Shown here: positions 1-8,179 of the stretch, piece by piece | Layout of the letters: the number at the start of each line of letters is the position of its first letter | Position numbering within the stretch: the stretch's first letter is position 1 | Assembly: GCA_963825415.1 (NCBI GenBank) | Contig: CAWGTD010000003.1 | Coordinates: 868,001-932,000, forward strand | Reading direction: 5' to 3' | Source: BP-464 sp963825415 | Lineage (GTDB): Bacteria > Actinomycetota > Thermoleophilia > Solirubrobacterales > Solirubrobacteraceae | DNA: 64,000 nucleotides | Translations under genes and position numbers: made by a program | The notes under the pieces: model-generated | Databases searched by the model: none | What the model was told of the DNA's origin: nothing | Seen by the model: only the letters and a program-made list of their open reading frames with translations

Positions 1-395
1 TCGTGCGCGTAGTAGTAGAGCGGGTGGTCGGCATATGTGACCTGAAGCTTGCCGTCGCGCCGCTTGACGGTGCCGAGCAGCGAGGCGTTGACTCCTTTGC
101 CCGCGACGGGAGCACCCTCGGTGAACACGGGGGGCCACGCCTCGGCGCATTCGTCGTAGCAGACCGGTTCGCCCTTCGGCTCCCTCTCGAAGATGTAGAT
201 CGCCTGGCGTTCGGAGTCGTAGATCATCTCGCCGAACTCCGAGTCCCCGACCGTGACGGTGGTGGCCTTGGCCGCCGCATCCCCGCCCTGTCGGCCGGGG
301 GTGGCGGGCGTCTTGTCGTCGCTGCCGCATCCGGCCGTGCCCAGCAGTGCGGAGATCAGGACCGCGAGCGCACAGGCAAGAGGCCTCCCGCGCAA
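1..395 (-). CDS. Secreted-repeat lipoprotein, C-terminus cut by window edge
   Basis: Open to the window start, so only the first 131 codons are visible. A TTG start at 395 is the only plausible one: it lies 4 bases after the stop of the upstream haloperoxidase gene and is followed by a hydrophobic stretch and a lipobox ending in Cys23 (TAGC), then a Ser/Asp-rich linker. The mature part contains CYDECAEAWPP and, near the edge, YADHPLYYYAH, which matches the Yx(FWY)xxD repeat of the bacterial 'secreted repeat' lipoproteins (COG4315 type). Proteins of this family are exported and membrane anchored; their biochemical role is not established. The tight spacing suggests co-transcription with the two genes upstream. 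TTG start and truncated end limit certainty. Confidence 0.8.
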   Translation of the reverse strand, partial: MRGRPLACALAVLISALLGTAGCGSDDKTPATPGRQGGDAAAKATTVTVGDSEFGEMIYDSERQAIYIFEREPKGEPVCYDECAEAWPPVFTEGAPVAGKGVNASLLGTVKRRDGKLQVTYADHPLYYYAH

Positions 396-399
396 CGAC

Positions 400-1821
400 T
401 CAGCCGCCGTTTCGCCTGACGACGGCCGCGCCCACCGCGCGGCCGAGCACCAGCCCGTCGCGGTTGTCCTCGGGGTAGTGGATCCCGCCGTACAGACGCG
501 ACATGGCCGCCTCGTCGGCGAGGCGGTTCAGGGCCTTGCGCGCCTGCGGGAACGTGGCGCTCAGGACCGTTGCCGCCGCGCCCGAGAACGTCGAGTGGCC
601 GCTGGGGTACGACGGGAACGGCGGCGTGCCGATGTAGGGAAGCCAGTTGCCCCGGTAGGGGTTGCTGTCCGAGTCGCCACAGAGCGTGGCGCGGTCGGGG
701 CACAGCCGCCAGACGGCGGTCACCGGGCGGATGCTGCGCCAGTGGTACTTCGCCTCGAAGAACGCGATCGCGGCGTCGGCCTCGGCGACGCCGAGAGCGG
801 CGAAGGTGCGCGCGGTACGGCCTGGCGCCAGGTGGTACGAGCGCACGAGCCCGATGGCGATGTCGAACCAGTGGCCCGGCGGCGTCAGCGTGCCCCCGGC
901 GTCGTCCCACAGGGTCGCGATCTGTCGCTGCTCCTCGGTCAGGTGCAGGTTGGTGTCGAGCACCGTGAGGAGCTGGCGCATGAACTCGGGCGAGCCGTAC
1001 GGAGACGGACCCGGCAGCAGGTCCCGCAGCGCAGACGGCGAGCTCAGCACCCACGGGCGCCAGGCCCCGACCGGAGCGCCGATCGGGGTCTCGAACGACG
1101 GCGGGGTGGGGACCCAGCCGCCGTTCTCCGGGGTCGCCGCGAACGGGTCGGCCGGCGGCGGGGGGTTGAGGTGTCCATCGGCGTTGGCGCGCGCCACGGC
1201 GAGATCGCCGACGCGTTGGCCGAGCTCGCGCGCTCGGGCCACGTCGCCCGGGTAGGCGACGCCGGCGACGAGCAGCGCCTGGGTCGCCTCGTCGGCCGCC
1301 TTGGTGATCACGGCCGGCGACGCCTCGGTGAACAGGACGGGCAGGATGCGCTCGGCTGCACCTGCCACCGCCGCATCAGGCGCCCCCCGAGCCGACCGGG
1401 CGCGAAGCGGATGCAGCTTCGGGTCGAGGGCGCCGGGCGCCGGGCGCGGCCGCTTCCCCGGTGGGTGGACCGAAGCCGCGGTCCACGCGTCGCTCATCGC
1501 CGTCTCGAACAGGCCCAGTGCGCGGGCCGAGAACGAGGGCCGCGGGCGATACAGGCGGATCATCCGCAGCGCCACGCGCGTCCATGGCACGACCGCGGGG
1601 GCGTTGGTCCAGCGGCGCACGGCGGCGCGGCCGCTCGCCGTGCGGCTGCGCTGCAGTGCGCGGAGCGTCGCCAGATCGCGGTGGGTCTCGGGGGCGCTCG
1701 CCGCCGGCGGGGCTGCAAGGACGAACTGCGATTTGTTCGGCAAGAGCCACGAGTGCTCCGCATGCGCCACGCCGGCTGTGGCGAGCACGAAGCCGACCGC
1801 GAGCGCGGCGGTCGCCCTCAC
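400..1821 (-). CDS. Vanadium-dependent haloperoxidase / PAP2-superfamily exported protein
   Basis: 473 aa with a Sec signal peptide (cleavage near AHA, residues 19-21). The C-terminal third carries the three vanadate/phosphate-binding motifs of the PAP2/haloperoxidase fold: K358-x6-R365-P366, PSGH (406-409) and SRLYGGIHYPED (S441-R442-x3-G446-x-H448-x3-D452), with H448 in the position of the vanadate-ligating histidine. The family oxidises halides with peroxide or, in phosphatase members, hydrolyses phosphoesters; sequence alone does not separate these. The start overlaps the stop of the upstream CRTAC1-like gene (1818-1821, ATGA), so the two are probably translationally coupled. Export implies an extracytoplasmic role. 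Confidence 0.85.
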   Translation of the reverse strand: MRATAALAVGFVLATAGVAHAEHSWLLPNKSQFVLAAPPAASAPETHRDLATLRALQRSRTASGRAAVRRWTNAPAVVPWTRVALRMIRLYRPRPSFSARALGLFETAMSDAWTAASVHPPGKRPRPAPGALDPKLHPLRARSARGAPDAAVAGAAERILPVLFTEASPAVITKAADEATQALLVAGVAYPGDVARARELGQRVGDLAVARANADGHLNPPPPADPFAATPENGGWVPTPPSFETPIGAPVGAWRPWVLSSPSALRDLLPGPSPYGSPEFMRQLLTVLDTNLHLTEEQRQIATLWDDAGGTLTPPGHWFDIAIGLVRSYHLAPGRTARTFAALGVAEADAAIAFFEAKYHWRSIRPVTAVWRLCPDRATLCGDSDSNPYRGNWLPYIGTPPFPSYPSGHSTFSGAAATVLSATFPQARKALNRLADEAAMSRLYGGIHYPEDNRDGLVLGRAVGAAVVRRNGG

Positions 1822-3722
1822 GCGCCGGCGGCCGGCTCGGTGACCACGATGCTGCGATCCCCCGCGATGCGGTCGAGCGTCTGCGTGCGGCCCGACGGCC
1901 AGATGATCGTCAGCCGGCGCGCCGTGCGCTCGCGGCCGAGGCCGAAGTGGACGGTCGCGTCGCGGCTCGAGCTGATGCTCGTCGAGCCGCAGATCACCTC
2001 GCGGGTCTGCCTACCCGAAGCGCTCGTCAGCTTCAGCCGCGCCCCACAGCCGCCGCGGTTGCTGGCGGTCCCCACCGTGCGGACCTCCAGCCAGTGCCGG
2101 CCGCCGCGCGGCGTCACGTTGCGGAACAGGTGCGGCGCGCCGGCCACGTCGACGAGCAGAACGTCGATGCGGCCGTCGCGGTCGTAGTCGGCGAGCGCCG
2201 CACCGCGCGACTGGCCACGGTCGTCGGCGCCGCTGAGAGCGCTGAGGTCGAGAAAGCGGCCGTGGCGGGCGTTGACGAAGACGCCGTTGGCCTGCGGGGT
2301 GTCGTCCGAGCCGTAGAAGCCGGTCAGGAACCCGGCGGCGACGTAGAGGTCCTCCCAACCGTCGAGGTTGAGGTCGGCGAAGTCGATCCCCCAGGTGATC
2401 GATCGCCTCGAGGCCTGCTGGAACGGCCGCGCCACCCCTGCGGCCTTGCCGACCTCGGCGAATGTCCCGTTGCCGAGGTTGTGCAGGAGGCGCGTCGACG
2501 ACCAGTTCGACAGGGCGAGGTCCATCCGCCCGTCGCGGTCGTAGTCGCCGATGCCGATCCCCATCGTGTTCATCACCAGCGACGTCCTCGACGCGACCGA
2601 GACGTCGGTGAACCGCCAGCCGCCCGCTCCATCCGGCCCTTCGTTGTGCCAGAGGTGGTTGCGGTCCGGCTTCGGGCCCAGGTAGTCGTTGCCGAGGTAG
2701 AGGTCGGGCCGGCCGTCGCGGTCGTAGTCGAACCAAGCGGTCTGATAGCCCGCTCCGAGGGTCGCGTTCGCGCCGAGCAGCGCGGTGCGATCGGTGAACG
2801 TGCCGTTCCCCTCGTTGTGCCACAGCTGGTCGGGGTGGTAGGTGAACCCGGTGCCGGGCCGGCCGTAGTTGCAGCGGACATGCTGCGTGACGTACAGGTC
2901 GACCAGTCCGTCGTCGTCGTAGTCGCCCCACGACGCGCTCGTCCCCGGGCCGTCGCCGATGATGCCGGCCGGCGCCGTGACGTCGCGCAGCCTGCCCTCG
3001 TCGTTGCGAAGCAGCCGGCCCTGTCCGTTGACGACGACGTACAGGTCCGTCCAGCCGTCGTTGTCGTAATCCGCAGCCGACGCGCCGACCACCGCCCCGA
3101 GGTCGGCCGGAACGCCGCGGGCGAGCGATTCGTCGGCGAAGGTGCCACCCGGCCGCCCCATGAAGAGCGCCGGAGGACTCCCGAGGCGCGCGAGGAAGAG
3201 GTCGAGGCGCCCGTCGTGGTCGACGTCGAGCCACGCAGCGCCCGCCGTGAAGCCCACACAGCCCGTTGGCGGCACGTACGTCATCAGGCCCGCCTTGGCG
3301 GTGACGTCGGCGAAGCGCGGCACCGCCACCCGCGCCTTGCGGAGGCGAATCTGCAGCGGCTGGCCGACGAGCGCGCCGGCACGGCGGGCGGTCAGCGTCA
3401 CCGGGCCGCGACCGTCGAACCACTGGGTCGGCACGACGGCCCCGTCGATCGTCAGCGACGAGTTTCCGGGCACGACGATCAGCTTGCGCATGAACGGCAC
3501 GGTGCGCCGCCCGTCCGCCGCGAGCTCGAACGAGACGGCATCGTCGACCGCTTCGGCCCCGCCGTTGCGAACCACGGCGCGAAAGAGAAAGGTGTCGCCT
3601 TGGTTGACGGCCGTACCGGCCATCGGTGTCAGGTCGACGGTGAGTCCATCGGCGGATGCGCCTTGGGGGGCCACCACCAGTGCGAGGACCGCCGCGATGG
3701 CCAACCGTGCCGCGCGTTGCAT
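1818..3722 (-). CDS. CRTAC1-like exported FG-GAP/VCBS beta-propeller protein with ASPIC/UnbV C-terminus
   Basis: 634 aa. Signal peptide (residues 1-24), an Ig-like/CARDB-type segment (about 25-130), then at least six FG-GAP repeats with calcium-loop motifs such as DVDHDGRLDLF, DYDNDGWTDLY, DYDDDGLVDLY, DYDRDGRPDLY and DLNLDGWEDLY. The last 80 residues, from WLEVRTVG onward to a WPSGRTQ motif, match the ASPIC/UnbV domain that ends CRTAC1-type proteins. Such proteins are extracellular or periplasmic and probably act in binding or assembly; no catalytic site is apparent. It is the first gene of a three-gene minus-strand unit with a haloperoxidase-like protein and a lipoprotein. Confidence 0.85.
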   Translation of the reverse strand: MQRAARLAIAAVLALVVAPQGASADGLTVDLTPMAGTAVNQGDTFLFRAVVRNGGAEAVDDAVSFELAADGRRTVPFMRKLIVVPGNSSLTIDGAVVPTQWFDGRGPVTLTARRAGALVGQPLQIRLRKARVAVPRFADVTAKAGLMTYVPPTGCVGFTAGAAWLDVDHDGRLDLFLARLGSPPALFMGRPGGTFADESLARGVPADLGAVVGASAADYDNDGWTDLYVVVNGQGRLLRNDEGRLRDVTAPAGIIGDGPGTSASWGDYDDDGLVDLYVTQHVRCNYGRPGTGFTYHPDQLWHNEGNGTFTDRTALLGANATLGAGYQTAWFDYDRDGRPDLYLGNDYLGPKPDRNHLWHNEGPDGAGGWRFTDVSVASRTSLVMNTMGIGIGDYDRDGRMDLALSNWSSTRLLHNLGNGTFAEVGKAAGVARPFQQASRRSITWGIDFADLNLDGWEDLYVAAGFLTGFYGSDDTPQANGVFVNARHGRFLDLSALSGADDRGQSRGAALADYDRDGRIDVLLVDVAGAPHLFRNVTPRGGRHWLEVRTVGTASNRGGCGARLKLTSASGRQTREVICGSTSISSSRDATVHFGLGRERTARRLTIIWPSGRTQTLDRIAGDRSIVVTEPAAGA

Positions 3723-3783
3723 ATGGGCTGACGCTACCTCAGTGGCTGTGCGGCGCTCAAGCGGGGCTCATTACGATGGACCG

Positions 3784-4053
3784 ATGAGCGTCAAGAGCGT
3801 GCCCGGTGGGGTGGTGCATGAACTGCCCACAGACCTCCGTGAGGCGCTGTTGGTCAACGCGACGGCACTCGATGCCTGGAACGACATCACGCCGTTGGCG
3901 CGCAACGAGTTCATCTGCTGGGTCGAGGATGCCAAGCAGGAGAGCACCCGGGTGCGCCGCATTCGGCGCACCCAGGAGGAGCTCGAGGAAGGCCAGCGCA
4001 GGCCCTGCTGCTGGCCCGGCTGCAAGCACCGCGAGCGCACAGGCAGGCCGTAG
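3784..4053 (+). CDS. Small YdeI/OmpD-associated (bacteriocin-protection type) family protein
   Basis: 89 aa from the ATG at 3784; the longer reading frame upstream is antisense to the propeller gene and is not expected to be translated. The segment running LREALLVNATALDAWNDITPLARNE followed by WVEDAKQESTRVRRI is typical of the short YdeI/OmpD-associated domain (PF13376 type). A possible -10 element (TACGAT, 3773-3778) lies just upstream with little room for a leader. The C-terminus is Cys/Arg-rich (CCWPGCKHR). Function in the cell is not known; E. coli YdeI has been linked to antimicrobial resistance. It stands alone between genes on the opposite strand. Confidence 0.7.
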   Translation: MSVKSVPGGVVHELPTDLREALLVNATALDAWNDITPLARNEFICWVEDAKQESTRVRRIRRTQEELEEGQRRPCCWPGCKHRERTGRP

Positions 4054-4074
4054 CCCGGTCGTGCTAGGCGGGCG

Positions 4075-4935
4075 CTAGGCGGTTGCCGAGGCGAGCAGCA
4101 CCACGTTCGAGAGGCGCAGCGGCTTCGAGCCGCCCCCCGCATCCGCTGCGGCCTGCGTGATCGCGTCCCAGGCCTCCTCCTGCGCCTCGCCCGCATGCTG
4201 CTCGATCAGCGCCCGGATCGGGGCGGCGATCGCCCTGACGTAGGCGGTGAAGTGCTCCGGAGAGTCGAACTCGAAGGTGACCTCGGCCTGCTCCACGGCG
4301 ACGTTCGAGAACCCGCCTCCTTCGAGCAACGCGCCGATGGCGGCGGGGGTGGGCCGGGAGAGTGGCCCGGGCGTTCCGGCAGGCGGCGGCGGCACGTCGA
4401 ACCGCTGCATCGTCGTCCTCATCGGAATCGAGAGGAGGGGGACCTGATCGGGCTCGCCCCACGAGCTGATCGCGATCCGCGCGCCCGGCTCGAGGAAGCT
4501 TCGGATGCGCCCCGCGGCGGCCTCAGCGTCGGGCTCGAAGATGATTCCCCAGCGCGAGACGGCGGCGTCGAAGCTCGCCTGCGGAAAATCGAGGCCGGAG
4601 GCGTCCGACTCCACGAACTCGACGTTGTCCAAGCCGGCCGCCGCCGCGCGTTCACGCCCGAAAGCCAGCATCTCGGCGGAGATGTCCGTGGCCACGACGC
4701 GGCCCTCCGGGCCGGCCGTGCGCGCGGCCGTGAGCGCCGGCTCGCCATAGCCGGCGGCGACGTCCAGGACCCGGCTTCCCGACTGCACTCCGGCGAGCTC
4801 CACCAGCCGCTCGCTGATGTGCCCGGCGGCACGGTCGGTGAACTCGCTCCACTCCTTCCATCCCACCGCAGCGGAGTCCCACTGCTTGTGCTGCGTCTCG
4901 CGGAACGCGACCGGGTCGATCGCCTTGGATTCCAT
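4075..4935 (-). CDS. Class I SAM-dependent methyltransferase (UbiE/COQ5-like)
   Basis: 286 aa. A Rossmann methyltransferase core begins near residue 50: motif I is VLDVAAGYGEPAL, motif II contains VVATDISAEML with the acidic Asp that binds the SAM ribose, and motif III is VEFVESDASGLDF, followed by DAAVSRWGIIF. The C-terminal 120 residues form the usual substrate-binding cap, which is variable. It is a cytosolic small-molecule methyltransferase by family; the acceptor cannot be told from sequence. Monocistronic, with no pathway clue from its neighbours. Confidence 0.85.
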   Translation of the reverse strand: MESKAIDPVAFRETQHKQWDSAAVGWKEWSEFTDRAAGHISERLVELAGVQSGSRVLDVAAGYGEPALTAARTAGPEGRVVATDISAEMLAFGRERAAAAGLDNVEFVESDASGLDFPQASFDAAVSRWGIIFEPDAEAAAGRIRSFLEPGARIAISSWGEPDQVPLLSIPMRTTMQRFDVPPPPAGTPGPLSRPTPAAIGALLEGGGFSNVAVEQAEVTFEFDSPEHFTAYVRAIAAPIRALIEQHAGEAQEEAWDAITQAAADAGGGSKPLRLSNVVLLASATA

Positions 4936-5021
4936 GCCCGCTCCTCCCTACGACCCCATGGCAGTACATGGCGACGCTAACCGATTCGGTCAGCCGTGTG
5001 GCCGCATGAGCGTCCAGCAGT

Positions 5022-5246
5022 TCAGTCGCGAGGCGGACCGCATTCGCGGACGCACACGATGATCTCGTCCGGGTGCGCGACGTAGTGAATGACCGCGCCG
5101 GCCTGGGGCGAGTACTGGCCGACGTCGCTCGAGCATGCGTCGAGGTTCTGCTTGGCGATGCACTCCGAAGCGGCGGGGGCCGCGGCGGGCGCGGCGAGGG
5201 CGGTGGCGCACAGCACGGTGCAGGTGGCCAGGATCAGACGGCGCAT
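5022..5246 (-). CDS. Small exported cysteine-containing protein, unknown function
   Basis: 74 aa. A Sec signal peptide (MRRLILATC... to an Ala-rich cleavage site near residue 25) precedes a mature part of about 48 residues with four cysteines (SECIAKQ, DACSSD, IVCVRECG), which could form two disulfides outside the cell. A GAGGAG ribosome-binding site sits 6 bases before the ATG (rc of ctcctc near 5253-5258), which supports it as a real gene despite its size. No family recognised. Confidence 0.6.
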   Translation of the reverse strand: MRRLILATCTVLCATALAAPAAAPAASECIAKQNLDACSSDVGQYSPQAGAVIHYVAHPDEIIVCVRECGPPRD

Positions 5247-5352
5247 GGTGGTCTCCTCATTTCAGCGACGGGTCTGACTGCTCCCAACGAGCGCTGCTCC
5301 GAAAACTGGCGCTCTGGTATCGGCCGGCGCGGCGATGAGGTAGCGTCGGCCC

Positions 5353-5943
5353 ATGAAGGGTCCCATCGCCCTCGCCGGAGTGGCCTGCGCCTTCGCCGCA
5401 GGGTGCGGCGACGACGCCACACGTGATGCGGCCGCGCCCAAGGCGCAGCCGGCGAAGGTCAACGTCGAGCGGCTGCTGATGCAGGCCGACGAGGAGCCGG
5501 GTTTCGCGCCGGTCGAAGAACCCCGGACCGACCAGTCGCTTGGCGGGTACTCAGCCGACGAGATGAAGCGGCTGCGCCGCGCAGGGTTCATCTCGATCAC
5601 GTTTCAGCCGCTCAGCGGCGACCACAACACGGCCGGCGTCAGCACCATCCTTGTGTTCAAGACCGCCGAGGGCGCGCGCGAGTGGCTGGAGTACGAGACG
5701 AGCGACGAGGGGATCGACAGCATGGTCCCCGGGGCGAACCCGCGGCGCTTCACGGTCCCCGACGTGCCGGGCGCGCGCGGCTGGACCGGCCGCGATCGAC
5801 ACGGCAATCCCATCGGCCACGTCTTCTGGGCGCAGGGCCGCTGCGAGATGTTGATCGGCAACGAGGGCAAGATTCCCTTCGTCAAGCCGCTCTCGAAGGG
5901 CGCGCGAGCGATCTACCAGCGCACGCAGGGTCAGTGCCCGTGA
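5353..5943 (+). CDS. Putative lipoprotein, unknown function
   Basis: 196 aa. The N-terminus is a short lipoprotein signal: MKGPIALAGVACAFAAGCGDD, with the lipobox AAGC giving the lipidated Cys18, followed by an Asp/Ala/Pro linker. The mature domain (about 40-196) is mixed alpha/beta with YSADEMKRLRRAGF, TILVFKTAEGAREWLEY and VPGARGWTGRDRHG. The pattern resembles actinobacterial lipoproteins that carry one soluble domain on the outer face of the membrane. No catalytic residues stand out and no function is assigned. It sits immediately before tRNA-Phe on the same strand. Confidence 0.75.
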   Translation: MKGPIALAGVACAFAAGCGDDATRDAAAPKAQPAKVNVERLLMQADEEPGFAPVEEPRTDQSLGGYSADEMKRLRRAGFISITFQPLSGDHNTAGVSTILVFKTAEGAREWLEYETSDEGIDSMVPGANPRRFTVPDVPGARGWTGRDRHGNPIGHVFWAQGRCEMLIGNEGKIPFVKPLSKGARAIYQRTQGQCP

Positions 5944-6019
5944 CCGTCACGGCCCGTCCGCAAGACGCCGTCTCGGGCGCCGGGAGGCCAATCCGCGGCC
6001 GCTAGGCTTGCGTCGCTTC

Positions 6020-6092
6020 GGCGAGATAGCTCAGTTGGTAGAGCACGCGACTGAAAATCGCGGTGTCCCCGGTTCGAGTCCGGGTCTCGCCA
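6020..6092 (+). tRNA. tRNA-Phe (anticodon GAA)
   Basis: 73 nt, CCA not encoded. Complete cloverleaf: acceptor GGCGAGA (6020-6026) pairs with TCTCGCC (6085-6091) plus discriminator A; D-arm GCTC/GAGC; anticodon stem CGCGA/TCGCG around the loop CTGAAAA with anticodon GAA at 6053-6055; 5-nt variable region; T-arm CCCGG-TTCGAGT-CCGGG (6068-6084). All stems are perfectly paired. It supplies phenylalanine for UUC/UUU codons. Confidence 0.97.
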
Positions 6093-6096
6093 TCGG

Positions 6097-6996
6097 CTAG
6101 CGGATGTGCCCGGGGCTGTTTCCGGCCCCGAACGCGAGTCCCATCGCCACGCCCGCCGTGCCGCACGCGCCGAGCAGCGCCATGAGCGGCGCGACGGCCA
6201 GGATGCGGCCGCGCATCCGGCGCTTGGCCCAGACGTCGCGCAGGTGCAGCGCGATCGCGCCCGGGTGACGCACGGGCGTGAGCAGTGCCCTGAGCGCGCG
6301 CTTGCCTGGCGGCATCTCCCTTGCAAGCTTCGCGCCCTGTGCGCGGGCCGCGTGGAACCAGATCGCGCACGTCCCGACGAAGCCGAGCGACTGGACGTGG
6401 TGGACGACCAGCCGTGAGTCGGCCACCAGGATTTCGTCGCGGCGCCGCAGCTCGGCGTTGTGGTCGAGCTCGAAGAACCCGTCGGGCGGGCGCTGCTGCG
6501 GCAGCGCTCGGCGCTTGTAGCTGATGTTGGCCTGGGCGGCGATCTTCTCGGCCGGGCCGTCTGCGAGCGGAAGCATCGCGGCCGCGTTGCCGAGAAAGTA
6601 GGAGGCCCAGTCGATCGCGTGGTCGGTGGCGCCGTTCTCCACGCCACCGCCGATCGCCGCGGCCTCGGGGTACTCGCGGTGGGCGGCCAGCATGCCCTCG
6701 CACCAGTCGGGCGCCACGACGCAGTGGTCCTCGGTGATCGCGACGACGTCGGCGCCGACGTGCTCGAACGCGATCGCGCGCAGCTCGTTGGCGGAAGCCC
6801 CGGCGGCCACGACCCCCACGACCTCCGGGAACGCTTCGCGCTGCTCGTCGGGAAATCCGTCGCCGTGGTGGGCGAGCACGACCTCGGCCCCCACGGCGAG
6901 CGCCTGTGCGTGCAGCGACTCCAGGCACGCGCGCGCCTCGGGCCAGGGCTGGGTGCTGGCGACGACGACGGACAGCGGCGGTCGAGCTCCCGGCAC
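6097..6996 (-). CDS. Glycosyltransferase family 2 protein with C-terminal membrane segment
   Basis: 299 aa from a GTG at 6996. A longer frame to 7116 would run deep into the upstream gene, whereas GTG 6996 lies 10 bases after that gene's stop and gives the expected GT-A opening (RPPLSVVVAST). Family features: the N-terminal nucleotide-binding strand, the acidic motif ITEDHCVVAPDW in the place of the metal-binding DxD, and a C-terminal hydrophobic stretch (ILAVAPLMALLGACGTAGVA) that probably anchors it to the inner face of the membrane. Acts with the upstream GT4-type enzyme, probably in cell-surface glycan synthesis; donor and acceptor unknown. Confidence 0.8.
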   Translation of the reverse strand: MPGARPPLSVVVASTQPWPEARACLESLHAQALAVGAEVVLAHHGDGFPDEQREAFPEVVGVVAAGASANELRAIAFEHVGADVVAITEDHCVVAPDWCEGMLAAHREYPEAAAIGGGVENGATDHAIDWASYFLGNAAAMLPLADGPAEKIAAQANISYKRRALPQQRPPDGFFELDHNAELRRRDEILVADSRLVVHHVQSLGFVGTCAIWFHAARAQGAKLAREMPPGKRALRALLTPVRHPGAIALHLRDVWAKRRMRGRILAVAPLMALLGACGTAGVAMGLAFGAGNSPGHIR

Positions 6997-7006
6997 GCGG
7001 GCCAGC

Positions 7007-8149
7007 CTAGCCCCGGCTTGCCGCGCCGTTCTGAGCGCGCCGGTAGGACTCCAGCGTGCCGCGGGCGGTCGACTGCCAGGACAGCGCGGCGGCGCGATCA
7101 TGGCCGCGGGCGGCAAGCTGCGCCGCCAGCGCGGGGTCGGCCAGCAGGCGGTCGACCCGCTCGGCGATGGCGCCCGGATCGGCCGGCTCGAAGAGCAGGG
7201 CAGCGGTTCCGGCCACCTCGCGCAGCACGGGGATGTCGGAGCAGGCGACCGGCACTCCTCGCCCCATCGCCTCGCCGATGGTCAGGCCGAACCCCTCGTG
7301 GGTCGACGGCGAGACGAAGCAGTCGGCGGCCGCGTAGAGGCCCTCGAGGTCCGCGTCGGAGACCCAGCCCGTCAAGCGGACGCGTTCGGAGACGCCGAGC
7401 TCCTCCGCGAGCGCCTTCAGCGCATCGGTCCGTCGCGTCGGCGCGCCCACGATGACGACGACCGCATCGTCATGGCGAAGCACGGCGGCGGCACGGACGA
7501 GCTGCTCGAGGTTCTTGTGCGGGCGGACCTGGGCGACGCAGAGCACGATCCGCCGGCTCCCCAGCCCGTGGGTCTCCCGCAGCGCCCGCTCGGGGGTCTT
7601 CTCGGCATGGTCGTCGAGGCGCACGCCGAGGGGGATGACGTCGATGCTGGCGGGGTCGAGCCCGCCGGTGGCGACGAGGTCGTCGCGCGAGGCCGCCGAG
7701 CTGGTGATCACGCGGTGGGCGCGCCGGGCGCCGGACACCGCGAGCGTGTGCATCATCGCGCGCCGTGCGGGGTTGGGCTCGATGTCGGGGTGGTGGACCC
7801 AGGCCAGGTCGTGCAAGGTCATGACGCGGCGCACCCCCGGCGTCACGAGCGGGATCGTGTTGGCCGGACCGTGGACGACGTCGAGCCGGGCGCGAGCGTG
7901 CGCCGGGAGGTTGACCTGTGCGTAGAGCAGGTGCCAGGGGATCGCGCCGTGCCCGATGGGCGGGCAGACCCAGCGAACCGATCCGGCCCACTGCGAGCGC
8001 TGCAGATCGCTCGGCGCGGCGCGGGTCACGAAGACGGTGATCTCGAGCGCCGGGTCCTCCTCGAGCAGAGCCGGGATCAACTCGACGGCGTAGCGCCCGG
8101 TGCCGCCGGAGTCGGGGCGCAGGTACAGGAGGTTCAGGCCGACCCGCAA
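7007..8149 (-). CDS. Glycosyltransferase family 4 (GT-B fold)
   Basis: 380 aa. Typical GT4 layout: N-terminal MRVGLNLLYLRPDSGGTGRY with the Gly-rich acceptor loop, a central VICVAQVRPHKNLEQL-like segment (written here as IVLCVAQVRPHKNLEQLV) beginning the donor domain, and the C-terminal FVSPSTHEGFGLTIGEAMGRG with the EGFGL..E motif that contacts the nucleotide-sugar. Length is normal for the family. It is cytosolic or membrane associated and transfers a sugar from an NDP-sugar. Head-to-tail with the GT2 gene 10 bases downstream, so the two probably form one unit. Confidence 0.88.
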   Translation of the reverse strand: MRVGLNLLYLRPDSGGTGRYAVELIPALLEEDPALEITVFVTRAAPSDLQRSQWAGSVRWVCPPIGHGAIPWHLLYAQVNLPAHARARLDVVHGPANTIPLVTPGVRRVMTLHDLAWVHHPDIEPNPARRAMMHTLAVSGARRAHRVITSSAASRDDLVATGGLDPASIDVIPLGVRLDDHAEKTPERALRETHGLGSRRIVLCVAQVRPHKNLEQLVRAAAVLRHDDAVVVIVGAPTRRTDALKALAEELGVSERVRLTGWVSDADLEGLYAAADCFVSPSTHEGFGLTIGEAMGRGVPVACSDIPVLREVAGTAALLFEPADPGAIAERVDRLLADPALAAQLAARGHDRAAALSWQSTARGTLESYRRAQNGAASRG

Positions 8150-8179
8150 TGCCGCAGCGTAACCGCCGCGGCTCGGTGA

